Source: JBBCJT01 sp037190665 (GTDB lineage: Bacteria > Pseudomonadota > Alphaproteobacteria > Acetobacterales > Acetobacteraceae). From it: a stretch of 64,000 nt of DNA. Under the pieces are notes generated by a model, which was not told where the DNA came from, made no database searches, and saw only the letters and a list, made by a program, of their open reading frames with translations. Of this stretch, positions 1 to 6,363 are shown piece by piece. A program made the position numbers and the translations under genes. Within the stretch, counting starts at the first letter, position 1. Every line of letters starts with the position of its first letter. Where the stretch lies: contig JBBCJT010000030.1 of assembly GCA_037190665.1 (NCBI GenBank), forward strand, positions 7,481 through 71,480, read 5' to 3'.

Positions 1-281
1 CCGAACACCGCGCGCGGATCTGGTTCGCGCTGTATTTCGGCGGCGTCGCGCTGGGCACGGTCGCGCTCGTCGCCGGACCCGATCCGGCGTTCCGGATCGC
101 CGCCCTGCTCTGCCTCGCCGGGACCGCCGGGATTGCCTGCGAGCTGATCCGCGTCCGCCGGCTGGCCGAGATCGACCCCGCCCGCCGCCCGCCGGACGGG
201 CGCCGGCCGCGCCTGTTCCTGCCGCGTTCAGATGAGAGGAGACCCATCCATGGCGCCGTCCCCGCCCATCCGCGAGCTTGA
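1..281 (+). CDS. C-terminal part of an unknown membrane protein, cut by the window edge
   Basis: Frame 3 stays open from the window edge to a TGA at 279-281 and encodes about 92 residues. The first 50 or so form two hydrophobic segments, the first around the FALYFGGVALGTVALVAG stretch and the second around RIAALLCLAGTAGIACELI; they are followed by an arginine- and proline-rich basic tail. The other two forward frames are stop-interrupted or arginine-rich, so this is the coding frame. The stop lies 32 bases inside the next gene, which suggests translational coupling. I do not recognise the family. Position ahead of DUF2249 and nirK genes suggests a nitrogen-oxide or respiratory role, but that is inference only. 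Confidence 0.5.
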   Translation, partial: EHRARIWFALYFGGVALGTVALVAGPDPAFRIAALLCLAGTAGIACELIRVRRLAEIDPARRPPDGRRPRLFLPRSDERRPIHGAVPAHPRA

Positions 282-783
282 CGTCCGGCCCATGCTGCAG
301 GCCGGCGAGGAGCCGTTCCAGGCGATCATGGACGCGGTCGGCGCGCTGGCGCCTGGGGAGGCGCTGCGGCTCTACGCCCCGTTCCGGCCGGTGCCGCTGT
401 TCTCCGTGATGGGCAACCGCGGCTTTTCCGCCCAGGACCGGCGGCTGCCGGACGGCGACTGGGAGGTGACCTTCACCCCGGTGGCGGGACTGGCGCAGGA
501 AGAAGGCCTCTCCATCGGCAGCAGCCCCGCGGCCAATCTGTGGCCCAGCCCGATCGTGGAACTGGACCTGTGCGACCTCGACCCGCCGGAACCGATGGTC
601 CGCATCCTGGAGGCGCTGCAGGAACTCGCACCCGGCGACACGCTGTTCGCGCTGCTGGCGCGCGAGCCGATCTTCCTGTTCCCCGAACTCGCCCGGCGCG
701 GGCACGAATGGGCCGGCAATTTCGATGCGTCCAGGACGACCTATCGCCTGATGGTCCGCGTGGGCGACGTGCTCCAGCTATGA
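250..783 (+). CDS. tandem DUF2249 domain protein
   Basis: The 177-residue soluble protein contains two DUF2249 repeats, about residues 7-76 and 101-172. Each starts with an I-x-E-L-D strand and carries the family pattern L-x-P-G-[ED]-x-L followed by P[LI]F. The start at 250 is preferred over the in-frame ATG at 232 because an AGGAG ribosome site lies at about 235-239, nine or ten bases before 250. DUF2249 proteins have no firmly established activity, but they often sit in denitrification and NO-stress gene clusters, as here next to nirK. The stop overlaps the next gene's start (ATGA), so the two are probably translated together. Confidence 0.85.
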   Translation: MAPSPPIRELDVRPMLQAGEEPFQAIMDAVGALAPGEALRLYAPFRPVPLFSVMGNRGFSAQDRRLPDGDWEVTFTPVAGLAQEEGLSIGSSPAANLWPSPIVELDLCDLDPPEPMVRILEALQELAPGDTLFALLAREPIFLFPELARRGHEWAGNFDASRTTYRLMVRVGDVLQL

Positions 784-1061
784 CCGCCCCGCTGCAGGAG
801 GCCGTGCGCGCGGCGCTGCGCAGCGTGATCGACCCCGAACTGGGCCGCGACCTTGTCGAGCTCGGATTGATCTACGCCACCGAGATCGACGCCGCGGGGG
901 CGGTGCGGGTCGACATGACCACCACCACGAGAGGCTGCCCGCTGGCCGGCCTGCTGAAGGAGATGGCGGCCACCAGCGTCGCGGCGGTGGATGGCGTCAC
1001 CTCGGTCGAGATCCGCCTCGTCTACGAGCCGGCATGGTCGCCGGCGATGATCCAGGGCTGA
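780..1061 (+). CDS. MIP18/DUF59 family metal-sulfur cluster assembly factor
   Basis: This 93-residue protein matches the MIP18 (DUF59, PaaD/SufT-like) fold along its whole length. It has the N-terminal helix ending in the D-P-E motif at residues 18-20, the V-E-L-G-L-I-Y segment just after, and the conserved R-G-C-P cysteine at position 53; it ends with the Y-E-P-x-W-S-P-x-M-I tail common in this family. These small proteins help mature or repair iron-sulfur proteins. It overlaps the DUF2249 gene by four bases (ATGA) and lies just before nirK. Short DUF59 proteins paired with DUF2249 are frequent in nir/nor clusters; which Fe-S client it serves is unknown. Confidence 0.8.
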   Translation: MTAPLQEAVRAALRSVIDPELGRDLVELGLIYATEIDAAGAVRVDMTTTTRGCPLAGLLKEMAATSVAAVDGVTSVEIRLVYEPAWSPAMIQG

Positions 1062-1115
1062 CCATCGTGGCGTTTCGGCCACGGGCGCCGATAACCGGCA
1101 CAAAATCGCAATTGC

Positions 1116-1129
1116 TTGCGGCGCCGCAA
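1116..1129 (+). promoter_or_regulatory. NnrR-type operator upstream of nirK
   Basis: TTGCGGCGCCGCAA is a perfect 14-bp palindrome of the form TTGCG-N4-CGCAA, centred about 80 bases before the nirK ATG. From memory of the Rhodobacter work, NnrR recognises TTGCG-N4-CACAA. A Crp/Fnr regulator of that class is encoded at 4214-4909, and a second copy precedes the pseudoazurin gene at a matching distance. I infer NO- or nitrite-dependent activation of nirK. Confidence 0.75.
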
Positions 1130-1202
1130 ACTGCCCCCCCGTGGACGTCCTAAGTGAGGGGCGATCGGACACAACCCGATCGTTCCGAAAGGACAACACG
1201 CT

Positions 1203-2333
1203 ATGGTTGAACACCTTGGATTTAGCCGCCGGATGATCCTCGCGGGAGCGACGGCCTCCGGCGCAGCCGCGCCGGTTCTGGTTGCCGCGCCGGCCCGGGC
1301 TGCGAACGCACCCGCGGCGGCAGCCGCTGCCGCCGCCGAAATTGACAGGCTGCCCCGCGTGAAGGTCGATCTGGTCGACCCGCCCTTCGTGCATGCGCAC
1401 GAGCAGGTTGCGACCGGTGGCCCGAAGGTCGTCGAATTCAAGATGACGATCGAGGAGAAGAAGATCGTCCTCGACGATCAGGGCACGGAGGTCTTCGCCT
1501 TCACCTTCAACGGCACCGTCCCCGGCCCGCTGATGGTGGTGCACGAGGGCGACTACGTCGAGCTGACGCTGGTCAATCCCGAGACCAACGAGCTGATGCA
1601 CAACATCGACTTCCACTCGGCGACCGGTGCGCTCGGCGGCGGTGCGCTGACCGAGGTCAACCCCGGCGAGCAGACCGTGCTGCGCTGGAAGGCGACCCGG
1701 CCGGGTGTGTTCGTCTATCACTGCGCGCCTCCGGGCATGGTTCCGTGGCACGTCGTCTCGGGCATGAACGGCGCGATCATGGTGCTGCCGCGCGAGGGGC
1801 TGCGCGACGAGACCGGCAAGGCGCTGAAGTACGACCGGGTCTATTACGTCGGCGAGCAGGACTTCTACGTGCCGCGCGACGCGAGCGGGAAGTACAAGCG
1901 CTACGCCAGCATCGGCGAGTCGCATGAGGACACGATCGCGGCGATGCGGACGCTGACCCCCACCCACGTCGTCTTCAACGGCAAGGTCGGCGCGCTGACC
2001 GGGGCCAATGCGCTGACCTCGAAGGTGGGAGAGACGGTGCTGATCGTCCATTCCCAGGCCAACCGCGACACCCGCCCGCATCTGATCGGCGGACACGGCG
2101 ACTATGTCTGGGCGACCGGCAAGTTCCGCAACCGTCCCGAGCGCGACCTCGAGACGTGGTTCATCCCGGGCGGCTGTGCGGGGGCGGCGCTCTACACGTT
2201 CCTGCAGCCCGGCATCTACGCCTACGTGAACCACAACCTGATCGAGGCCTTCGAACTCGGCGCCGCCGGGCACTTCAAGGTCGATGGCGACTGGAATGAC
2301 GATCTGATGAAGAGGCTCACCCCGCGCGCCTGA
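1203..2333 (+). CDS. nirK: copper-containing nitrite reductase (NO-forming), class I
   Basis: The 376-residue protein reduces nitrite to nitric oxide in the periplasm. Residues 1-34 form a Tat-like signal (SRRMILAG followed by an alanine-rich h-region). Two cupredoxin domains follow. Type 1 copper ligands are H133, C174, H183 and M188. Type 2 ligands are H138, H173 and H344. The catalytic Asp is D136 (HNIDFHSATGALGG) and the catalytic His is H298 (GGHGDYVWATGKF). There is no haem or cupredoxin extension, so it is a standard class I enzyme. The likely electron donor, a pseudoazurin, is encoded at 4960-5394. An NnrR box precedes the gene. NirV, NorE and NorF genes follow in the same direction. 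Confidence 0.98.
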   Translation: MVEHLGFSRRMILAGATASGAAAPVLVAAPARAANAPAAAAAAAAEIDRLPRVKVDLVDPPFVHAHEQVATGGPKVVEFKMTIEEKKIVLDDQGTEVFAFTFNGTVPGPLMVVHEGDYVELTLVNPETNELMHNIDFHSATGALGGGALTEVNPGEQTVLRWKATRPGVFVYHCAPPGMVPWHVVSGMNGAIMVLPREGLRDETGKALKYDRVYYVGEQDFYVPRDASGKYKRYASIGESHEDTIAAMRTLTPTHVVFNGKVGALTGANALTSKVGETVLIVHSQANRDTRPHLIGGHGDYVWATGKFRNRPERDLETWFIPGGCAGAALYTFLQPGIYAYVNHNLIEAFELGAAGHFKVDGDWNDDLMKRLTPRA

Positions 2334-2349
2334 CCTGACCTTCGCTACG

Positions 2350-2380
2350 GACGCCCCGCGCGCAGGCCGCACGGGGCGTC
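2350..2380 (+). terminator. stem-loop between nirK and nirV
   Basis: A perfect 9-bp stem (GACGCCCCG with CGGGGCGTC) encloses a 13-base loop, 16 bases after the nirK stop. No T-run follows, so it may attenuate read-through or protect the 3' end of nirK mRNA rather than end transcription fully. Confidence 0.6.
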
Positions 2381-2408
2381 TGCCCTCTGAACGATGGAGG
2401 CCGCCATC

Positions 2409-3287
2409 ATGCGCAGATCGGCCCGGCTGCTGACCTGGGTGATCGTGCTTTCGGCCGGAATGCTCGCCGGCGCCACCGTGCTGCTCGTCCCGCGCACGCC
2501 GACGGATGCGGCGTCCTACCGGCCCCGGACCGTCACCGTGCCGCCCGGCACCTTCAGCCATCGCGTCGACGGCGAATTCATCCGCGACGGACAGCAGGCC
2601 GACGCGCCGATGGTCCCGATCCGGATCGATGCGCCGGTGGAGGTCATGGCCTTCCAGGTGACGCGGGCGGAATACGCGCGCTGTGTCGCCGACGGCGCCT
2701 GCCAGCGCCCGGACCGCCCCGAGGATCGCGGCGAGCTGCCGGTCACCGGCGTGAACTACATCGACGCCAGTGCCTATGCGCAGTGGCTGTCGCAAAGAAC
2801 GGGGCAGACCTGGCGGCTGCCCGACGAGCACGAATGGGCCTATGTCGCGGGATCGCGCTTCGTGGACGATGCCCACGGCATCGATCCGGACGACCGCAAC
2901 CCGGCCAGGCGCTGGATCGCCGAGTACGAGCGCGCCGCGGCGCGCAAGAGCAGCAACGCCGACCCGCGGACGCGCCCGGTGGGCAGCTTCGGCGCGAACG
3001 AGCACGGCATCCACGACCTCGCCAGCAATGTCTGGGAATGGACCCGGACCTGCCACCGCCGGGTCATCCTCGATGCCGAGGGGCGCTCTATCCGGGAGAC
3101 CCGGACCTGCGGCGTCTACGTGGCGGCGGGCCGCCACCGCGCCCCGATGACGCTGTTCGTGCGCGATCCGAAATCCGGCGGCTGCTCGGTCGCCACACCG
3201 CCTGACCATCTCGGCTTCCGCCTCGTCCGGCAGCCGGAATGGCGGGAACAGGTCGTTGCGAGCTTGCGCAACCGGCTGCGCATCTGA
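2409..3287 (+). CDS. nirV: NirV, SUMF1/formylglycine-generating-enzyme-fold protein
   Basis: The 292-residue protein starts with a membrane anchor or signal (residues 5-25) and continues as an FGE-sulfatase (SUMF1) domain. Visible family marks are F-Q-V-T-R-A-E-Y-A-R-C, P-V-x-G-V-N-Y-x-D-A, W-R-L-P-D-E-x-E-W-A-Y, H-D-L-A-S-N-V-W-E-W-T and the C-terminal H-L-G-F-R-L-V-R. The ATG at 2409 is chosen over 2394 because the GGAG of the longer start is itself the ribosome site. NirV is known beside nirK in many denitrifiers, and its exact role in NirK maturation is unsettled. The paired catalytic cysteines of true formylglycine enzymes (C-x4-C near the end) are not evident, so sulfatase activation is unlikely. 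The stop overlaps norE (TGATG). Confidence 0.9.
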   Translation: MRRSARLLTWVIVLSAGMLAGATVLLVPRTPTDAASYRPRTVTVPPGTFSHRVDGEFIRDGQQADAPMVPIRIDAPVEVMAFQVTRAEYARCVADGACQRPDRPEDRGELPVTGVNYIDASAYAQWLSQRTGQTWRLPDEHEWAYVAGSRFVDDAHGIDPDDRNPARRWIAEYERAAARKSSNADPRTRPVGSFGANEHGIHDLASNVWEWTRTCHRRVILDAEGRSIRETRTCGVYVAAGRHRAPMTLFVRDPKSGGCSVATPPDHLGFRLVRQPEWREQVVASLRNRLRI

Positions 3288-3832
3288 TGGATGGCGGCGC
3301 CCCGGTCATCGCCCGCCTGGAGACGGCGGACGAACCCCGCATCGAGCTGCTGCTGTGGATCCTGATCTGGAGCGAGCTCGCGGTCTTCACCGCGCTGCTC
3401 GCCGCCTTCACGATCGCCAATGTGCTCGATCCGGCGGGGTTCGCCGCCACGCGGAGCCATCTCGACCTCGGGCAGGCCGGCATCGCCACCGCCGTGCTGC
3501 TGACCAGCGGCCTGTTCGCCGCCCGCGCCCCGCGGATGCGGCATCCGTCGCGGGACCTGTTGCTGGCGGCGGCGGGCGGGGCCCTGTTCTGCGCCCTCAA
3601 GATCTCCGCCTATCTGCGGGAACTGCCGCTGGCCGGCGCGCAGGACGGACGGATGTTCGAGATGTACGTGCTAATCACCGGCTTCCATCTCGTGCACGTC
3701 TTCTTCGGCACGCTGCTGCTGGCCGGCGTGGCGTGGCGGCCGTCGCGGACGGCGGTGACCACGGTGGTGACGATCTGGCACGTCATCGACCTTGTCTGGA
3801 TCACCATTCTGCCAGTCGTCTATATCGGTTGA
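3287..3832 (+). CDS. norE: NorE-like cytochrome oxidase subunit III family protein
   Basis: This 181-residue membrane protein has about five transmembrane helices and the haem-copper oxidase subunit III signature near its end (TGFHLVHVFFGT, then a WHVIDLVWI helix). The start ATG at 3287 overlaps the nirV stop as TGATG, which supports it over the in-frame ATG at 3239. At this size and beside a subunit-IV-like partner it fits NorE, an accessory protein reported to raise nitric oxide reductase activity, rather than an aa3 oxidase subunit. No norC or norB is visible in the window, so its reductase partner must lie elsewhere. Confidence 0.85.
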   Translation: MDGGAPVIARLETADEPRIELLLWILIWSELAVFTALLAAFTIANVLDPAGFAATRSHLDLGQAGIATAVLLTSGLFAARAPRMRHPSRDLLLAAAGGALFCALKISAYLRELPLAGAQDGRMFEMYVLITGFHLVHVFFGTLLLAGVAWRPSRTAVTTVVTIWHVIDLVWITILPVVYIG

Positions 3833-3835
3833 GCC

Positions 3836-4096
3836 GTGCGACCGATCCGTAACCTCTCGCCCCTGCAGGTCTGGTGCGGCCTGCTGGCCGTCACCGGGCT
3901 GAGCCTGCTGGTCGCCATGTCGATGCGCGCCGGACTCGTGGTGATCGGGCTGCTCACCGTGTTGAAGGCCGTGCTGATCGTGCACGGCTTCATGCACCTT
4001 CCGCGCAACTCGCCCTATCTCGGCCGCATCCTGATCGGCTATGCTTGGGTGATTGCGATTCTCGCCACGGTGCGGATGGGCGTGCGTATCGGGTGA
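3836..4096 (+). CDS. norF: NorF-like cytochrome oxidase subunit IV family membrane protein
   Basis: This 86-residue protein has three predicted helices and matches the prokaryotic COX4 family, seen in the pattern LKAVLIVHGFMHL near residue 42-54 and a last helix ending in R-M-G-V. It starts with GTG three bases after norE. The norE-norF pair is typical of denitrification loci, where NorF is needed for full nitric oxide reductase activity. The product probably sits in the inner membrane with NorE. A subunit of a quinol oxidase is the alternative, but no oxidase subunit I or II gene is nearby. Confidence 0.8.
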   Translation: MRPIRNLSPLQVWCGLLAVTGLSLLVAMSMRAGLVVIGLLTVLKAVLIVHGFMHLPRNSPYLGRILIGYAWVIAILATVRMGVRIG

Positions 4097-4159
4097 TGCC
4101 GCCGGCTGCGGGCGACGCCACCTTGAACGGCCGGGCGGGGTGCGGGCATAGTTCGCGGC

Positions 4160-4176
4160 GACCGGTGACACCGGTC
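4160..4176. promoter_or_regulatory. 17-bp inverted repeat before the Crp/Fnr regulator
   Basis: GACCGGTGACACCGGTC has two perfect 8-base arms around a single A, ending 37 bases before the regulator's ATG. It is not an NnrR/FNR-type box and has no T-run. It could be an operator for another regulator or a short stem-loop in the leader. Confidence 0.45.
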
Positions 4177-4213
4177 ACGCCACATTTCTGCGACCGGGAC
4201 AGCGATCTCGCTC

Positions 4214-4909
4214 ATGCCGATGGATCATAATGCCCTGCGCGCGATGCCGATCTTCGCATCGATGACCGACGAGCAGATCGAGCGGGTGGGCGCGCAGGCC
4301 ACGATCCTCCGGATCCCGCAGGGCAAGTCCGTCTTTCAGCAGGGCGCGCCCGGGACCCATTTCTACCTGCTGCTGCAGGGCAGGCTGAAGGTGACGCAGG
4401 TCACCTCGGCCGGCCAGCAGATCATCATGCGCGTGGTCCATCCGGGAGATCTGTTCGGCTTCACCCGCGCGCTGAACCGGCCGGATTATCCGGGCACCGC
4501 GAACGCTGCGGTGGACAGCCTGGTCGCGGCCTGGCGCGCGGAGATGTGGGACACGTTGGTGCAGAACTTCCCGGATGTCGCCATGAACGCCATCCGCAGC
4601 ATTGGTGAGCGGCTGAATGAGGCGCACACACGGATCCGGGAATTCTCGACCGAGGAGGTGGAGAAGCGGATCGCGCACGCGATCCTGCGGCTGATCGATC
4701 AGGCGGGGCGGCCGGATCGCGGCGGGACCCGCGTGGATTTCCCGATCTCGCGGCGCGACATCGCCGAGATGACCGGCACCACGCTCCATACGGTGTCGCG
4801 CACGCTGAGCGCCTGGCAGGGCCGCGGCCTCGTCGAGGGCGGGCGGCAGACGCTGCTGGTCAGCAATATTCCGGGCCTGAGGCGGCTGGCGGAGAGCGAG
4901 GAAGGCTGA
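4214..4909 (+). CDS. nnrR: Crp/Fnr family regulator, NnrR/DNR type
   Basis: This 231-residue regulator has a cyclic-nucleotide-binding-type beta-roll (about 13-125, with G-D-L-F-G-F at 78-83), a dimer helix (about 126-155) and a Crp-type winged helix at 175-215, whose recognition helix is in the stretch EMTGTTLHTVSRTLSAW. It contains no cysteine, so it cannot hold the Fe-S cluster of FNR. That fits NnrR/DNR proteins, which respond to NO or nitrite. The two TTGCG-type boxes at 1116 and 5470 are natural targets. The start at 4214 has no strong ribosome site; ATG at 4220 is an alternative. It is convergent with the pseudoazurin gene. Confidence 0.88.
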   Translation: MPMDHNALRAMPIFASMTDEQIERVGAQATILRIPQGKSVFQQGAPGTHFYLLLQGRLKVTQVTSAGQQIIMRVVHPGDLFGFTRALNRPDYPGTANAAVDSLVAAWRAEMWDTLVQNFPDVAMNAIRSIGERLNEAHTRIREFSTEEVEKRIAHAILRLIDQAGRPDRGGTRVDFPISRRDIAEMTGTTLHTVSRTLSAWQGRGLVEGGRQTLLVSNIPGLRRLAESEEG

Positions 4910-4919
4910 GGGCGGTCCC

Positions 4920-4946
4920 GGGCCGGACGATCGGTGCGTCCGGCCC
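4920..4946. terminator. bidirectional terminator hairpin
   Basis: A perfect 10-bp stem (GGGCCGGACG with CGTCCGGCCC) with a 7-base loop lies in the 50-bp gap between the convergent regulator and pseudoazurin genes. Confidence 0.75.
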
Positions 4947-4959
4947 CGGCGGCTTTCGC

Positions 4960-5394
4960 CTACTTGTCGGCCTGCGCGACCAGCGCGGTGAAGACCTGCC
5001 GCGCCTTGCCCGGATGCCGGGCGGCCTTGGCCTCCTCCAGGTTGGTCGGCTCGCCGACCACGATCAGCGCGACCATGCCCATGCCGTAATGCGGCTTGCA
5101 CTTGATCCCGTAGACGCCCGGCACGGTGAACGTGACGCTCACTTCCTCGTCGATCTTGCCGACGAAGGGGGTGGCGCCGGCGGGCATCATCTGCGGCACG
5201 CTTTCGGCGTTGTGTCCCCGGTCGGTGGCGATGAACTTCACCGTGTCACCGGGCGCGATCCGCACGAAGGCGGGCTCGTACACCATGGCTCCGCCTGCCC
5301 CCTTGTTGAGCATCCGGATCTCGATCTCGGCCGCGCTCGCCGCCGTTGACATCATCAGGGACATCAGCGCGCCGGCCAGCATCATCCTGAACAT
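4960..5394 (-). CDS. pseudoazurin, blue copper electron carrier
   Basis: The 144-residue precursor has a signal peptide (1-21, ending ASAA) and one cupredoxin domain. Type 1 copper ligands are visible as H61 (RGHNAES), C99, H102 and M107 in KCKPHYGMGM. That arrangement and the C-terminal alanine/lysine-rich helices are typical of pseudoazurin, the small periplasmic donor to NirK. The ATG at 5394 is chosen over the upstream in-frame ATG at 5421 because AAGGAG lies six to seven bases before it. An NnrR-type box 76-89 bases upstream suggests co-regulation with nirK. Confidence 0.95.
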   Translation of the reverse strand: MFRMMLAGALMSLMMSTAASAAEIEIRMLNKGAGGAMVYEPAFVRIAPGDTVKFIATDRGHNAESVPQMMPAGATPFVGKIDEEVSVTFTVPGVYGIKCKPHYGMGMVALIVVGEPTNLEEAKAARHPGKARQVFTALVAQADK

Positions 5395-5469
5395 TCGGAT
5401 CTCCTTGAATCGTCCGCGCAAGGTCCTGCTGCGGATGCCTGCTCGTAGCGCGATGCCGCGAAGAGAAAA

Positions 5470-5483
5470 TTGTGGTTGCGCAA
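5470..5483 (-). promoter_or_regulatory. NnrR-type operator upstream of the pseudoazurin gene
   Basis: Read on the gene's strand it is TTGCGCAACCACAA, an exact TTGCG-N4-CACAA. Its centre lies about 82 bases from the ATG, almost the same distance as the nirK box (about 80). This identical geometry makes a chance match unlikely. Confidence 0.8.
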
Positions 5484-5637
5484 ACAGGGGCGAAGGAAGC
5501 GGTGGTGCTGTTTTGGCGGGTGTTCATTGCCGTGCTTCAGATGCAAGCGGGGCGTGCGGCGGGGCCAGTTTCAGCCACCTGCCGCGGCGGAGTGTGTTCG
5601 GCCTTTGGCGCGTCGTCACAGCGTCCGGCACGGACAG

Positions 5638-5653
5638 AACGATACGTATAGTT
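5638..5653. promoter_or_regulatory. ATACGTAT-centred palindrome
   Basis: AACGATACGTATAGTT is palindromic except for one base pair (AAC-N-ATACGTAT-N-GTT). Its 11-base core ACGATACGTAT recurs at 25083-25093 upstream of a Bug protein gene. It resembles a GntR- or TetR-type operator; no cognate regulator is identifiable here. Confidence 0.35.
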
Positions 5654-5749
5654 TCTATTGAAACGGATTTAAGAGAGCAGGAAACGATAGGATCGGGAGG
5701 CTGCGAGCCTCGGCCTGCCAAGCCGCACATGAGTGTCCTGGTGGCAACA

Positions 5750-5968
5750 TCAGGCAGCATCCCCACACAGCGGCGGCGCGTTGCCCAACGTAGGGAAGGC
5801 AGTACCGCTGCCAACTTCATCTGGATTGTCGCAGGCCGCCTTGTCCGCCCATCCCGGGCGGGGATCGAGCACTTCGGCCAGCACGCCCTTCAGGAGCGGC
5901 AGGCTGAAGAATGGGTCGGTGACGAATTCGACCTTGGCGAGCGACCGCGCTCCATCCCGACCTGCGCG
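5750..5968 (-). pseudogene. possible 3' remnant of an unidentified gene
   Basis: A 73-codon open stretch with no start codon runs between a TAG (5969-5971 region) and a TGA at 5750-5752. Its first two thirds have coding-like third positions (mostly G or C) and read like a folded protein (EFVTDPFFSLPLLKGVLAEVLDP). The last third loses this bias. No frame upstream continues it. I cannot assign a family. It is probably the tail of a decayed gene. Confidence 0.35.
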
Positions 5969-6081
5969 CTATGGAGCATGCCCTCAATGCCGGCAGACGG
6001 GCAGGCGTCCTCATCCGATCCAGTCGCGCGGATACCGCCGGATCGACAACCGTCCGCCTAACGGCCGCGGTCGTTAAGTGA
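5923..6081 (+). pseudogene. weak candidate remnant, asparaginase-like tail
   Basis: A short open frame contains ATG at 5971 and 36 codons to a TGA at 6079-6081. The stretch AGRRAGVLIRSSR vaguely recalls the V-V-x-S-S-R segment near the end of L-asparaginases. There is no upstream continuation and it overlaps the minus-strand candidate at 5750-5968, so at most one is real. This is a guess, noted only because the region has no other content. Confidence 0.15.
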
Positions 6082-6090
6082 CCGCGCCGT
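6061..6090. other. bulged hairpin
   Basis: CGCGGTC pairs with GACCGCG around a 7-base loop, and the stem extends by four pairs (ACGG/CCGT) past one bulged C. It has no terminator-like T-run, and its role is unknown. Confidence 0.4.
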
Positions 6091-6363
6091 ACAGGCAAGC
6101 GCCCAGGCGCCGCACATGACGTCACATCGCGAAGGCAGTTCCGGGCAAATCCCGTGCAAGAGCCCGGCCGCCCGGCACCCCCGTGCAGGCCACGCGATCT
6201 GCACTGGATCGACACAGCCCCGACGGGTGGCGGGCGCTGCGAACACCCGTCCTGCCCAGCATCACATTCAGTAATGGCTCGGGCGCGATTATGAATTTGA
6301 GGACCGCCAGCAAGAAACCGCAACGTCAGCCCTGCCGTGGAGCAACTCCCGATCAGGGCCGCA

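Larger units (their letters stand above)
5395..6363. other. about 1 kb without an intact gene
   Basis: Apart from the pseudoazurin promoter and two possible gene remnants (5750-5968 and 5923-6081), I find no supported coding sequence. Part of it (5600-5720) is clearly less GC-rich than the surroundings. A bulged hairpin lies at 6061-6090 and a TGACGTCA palindrome at 6117. It marks the border between the denitrification island and the catabolic region and looks like decayed or foreign DNA. Confidence 0.6.

Noticed and set aside
741..3209. An 822-codon minus-strand open frame across nirK and nirV
   Set aside because: It is the antisense of two clearly identified genes; its product is arginine/histidine-rich with no recognisable domain. 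Long antisense frames are expected at this GC content.
6117..6124. TGACGTCA palindrome
   Set aside because: An 8-base palindrome is frequent by chance, no promoter context is visible, and the resemblance to the eukaryotic CRE element is irrelevant here.
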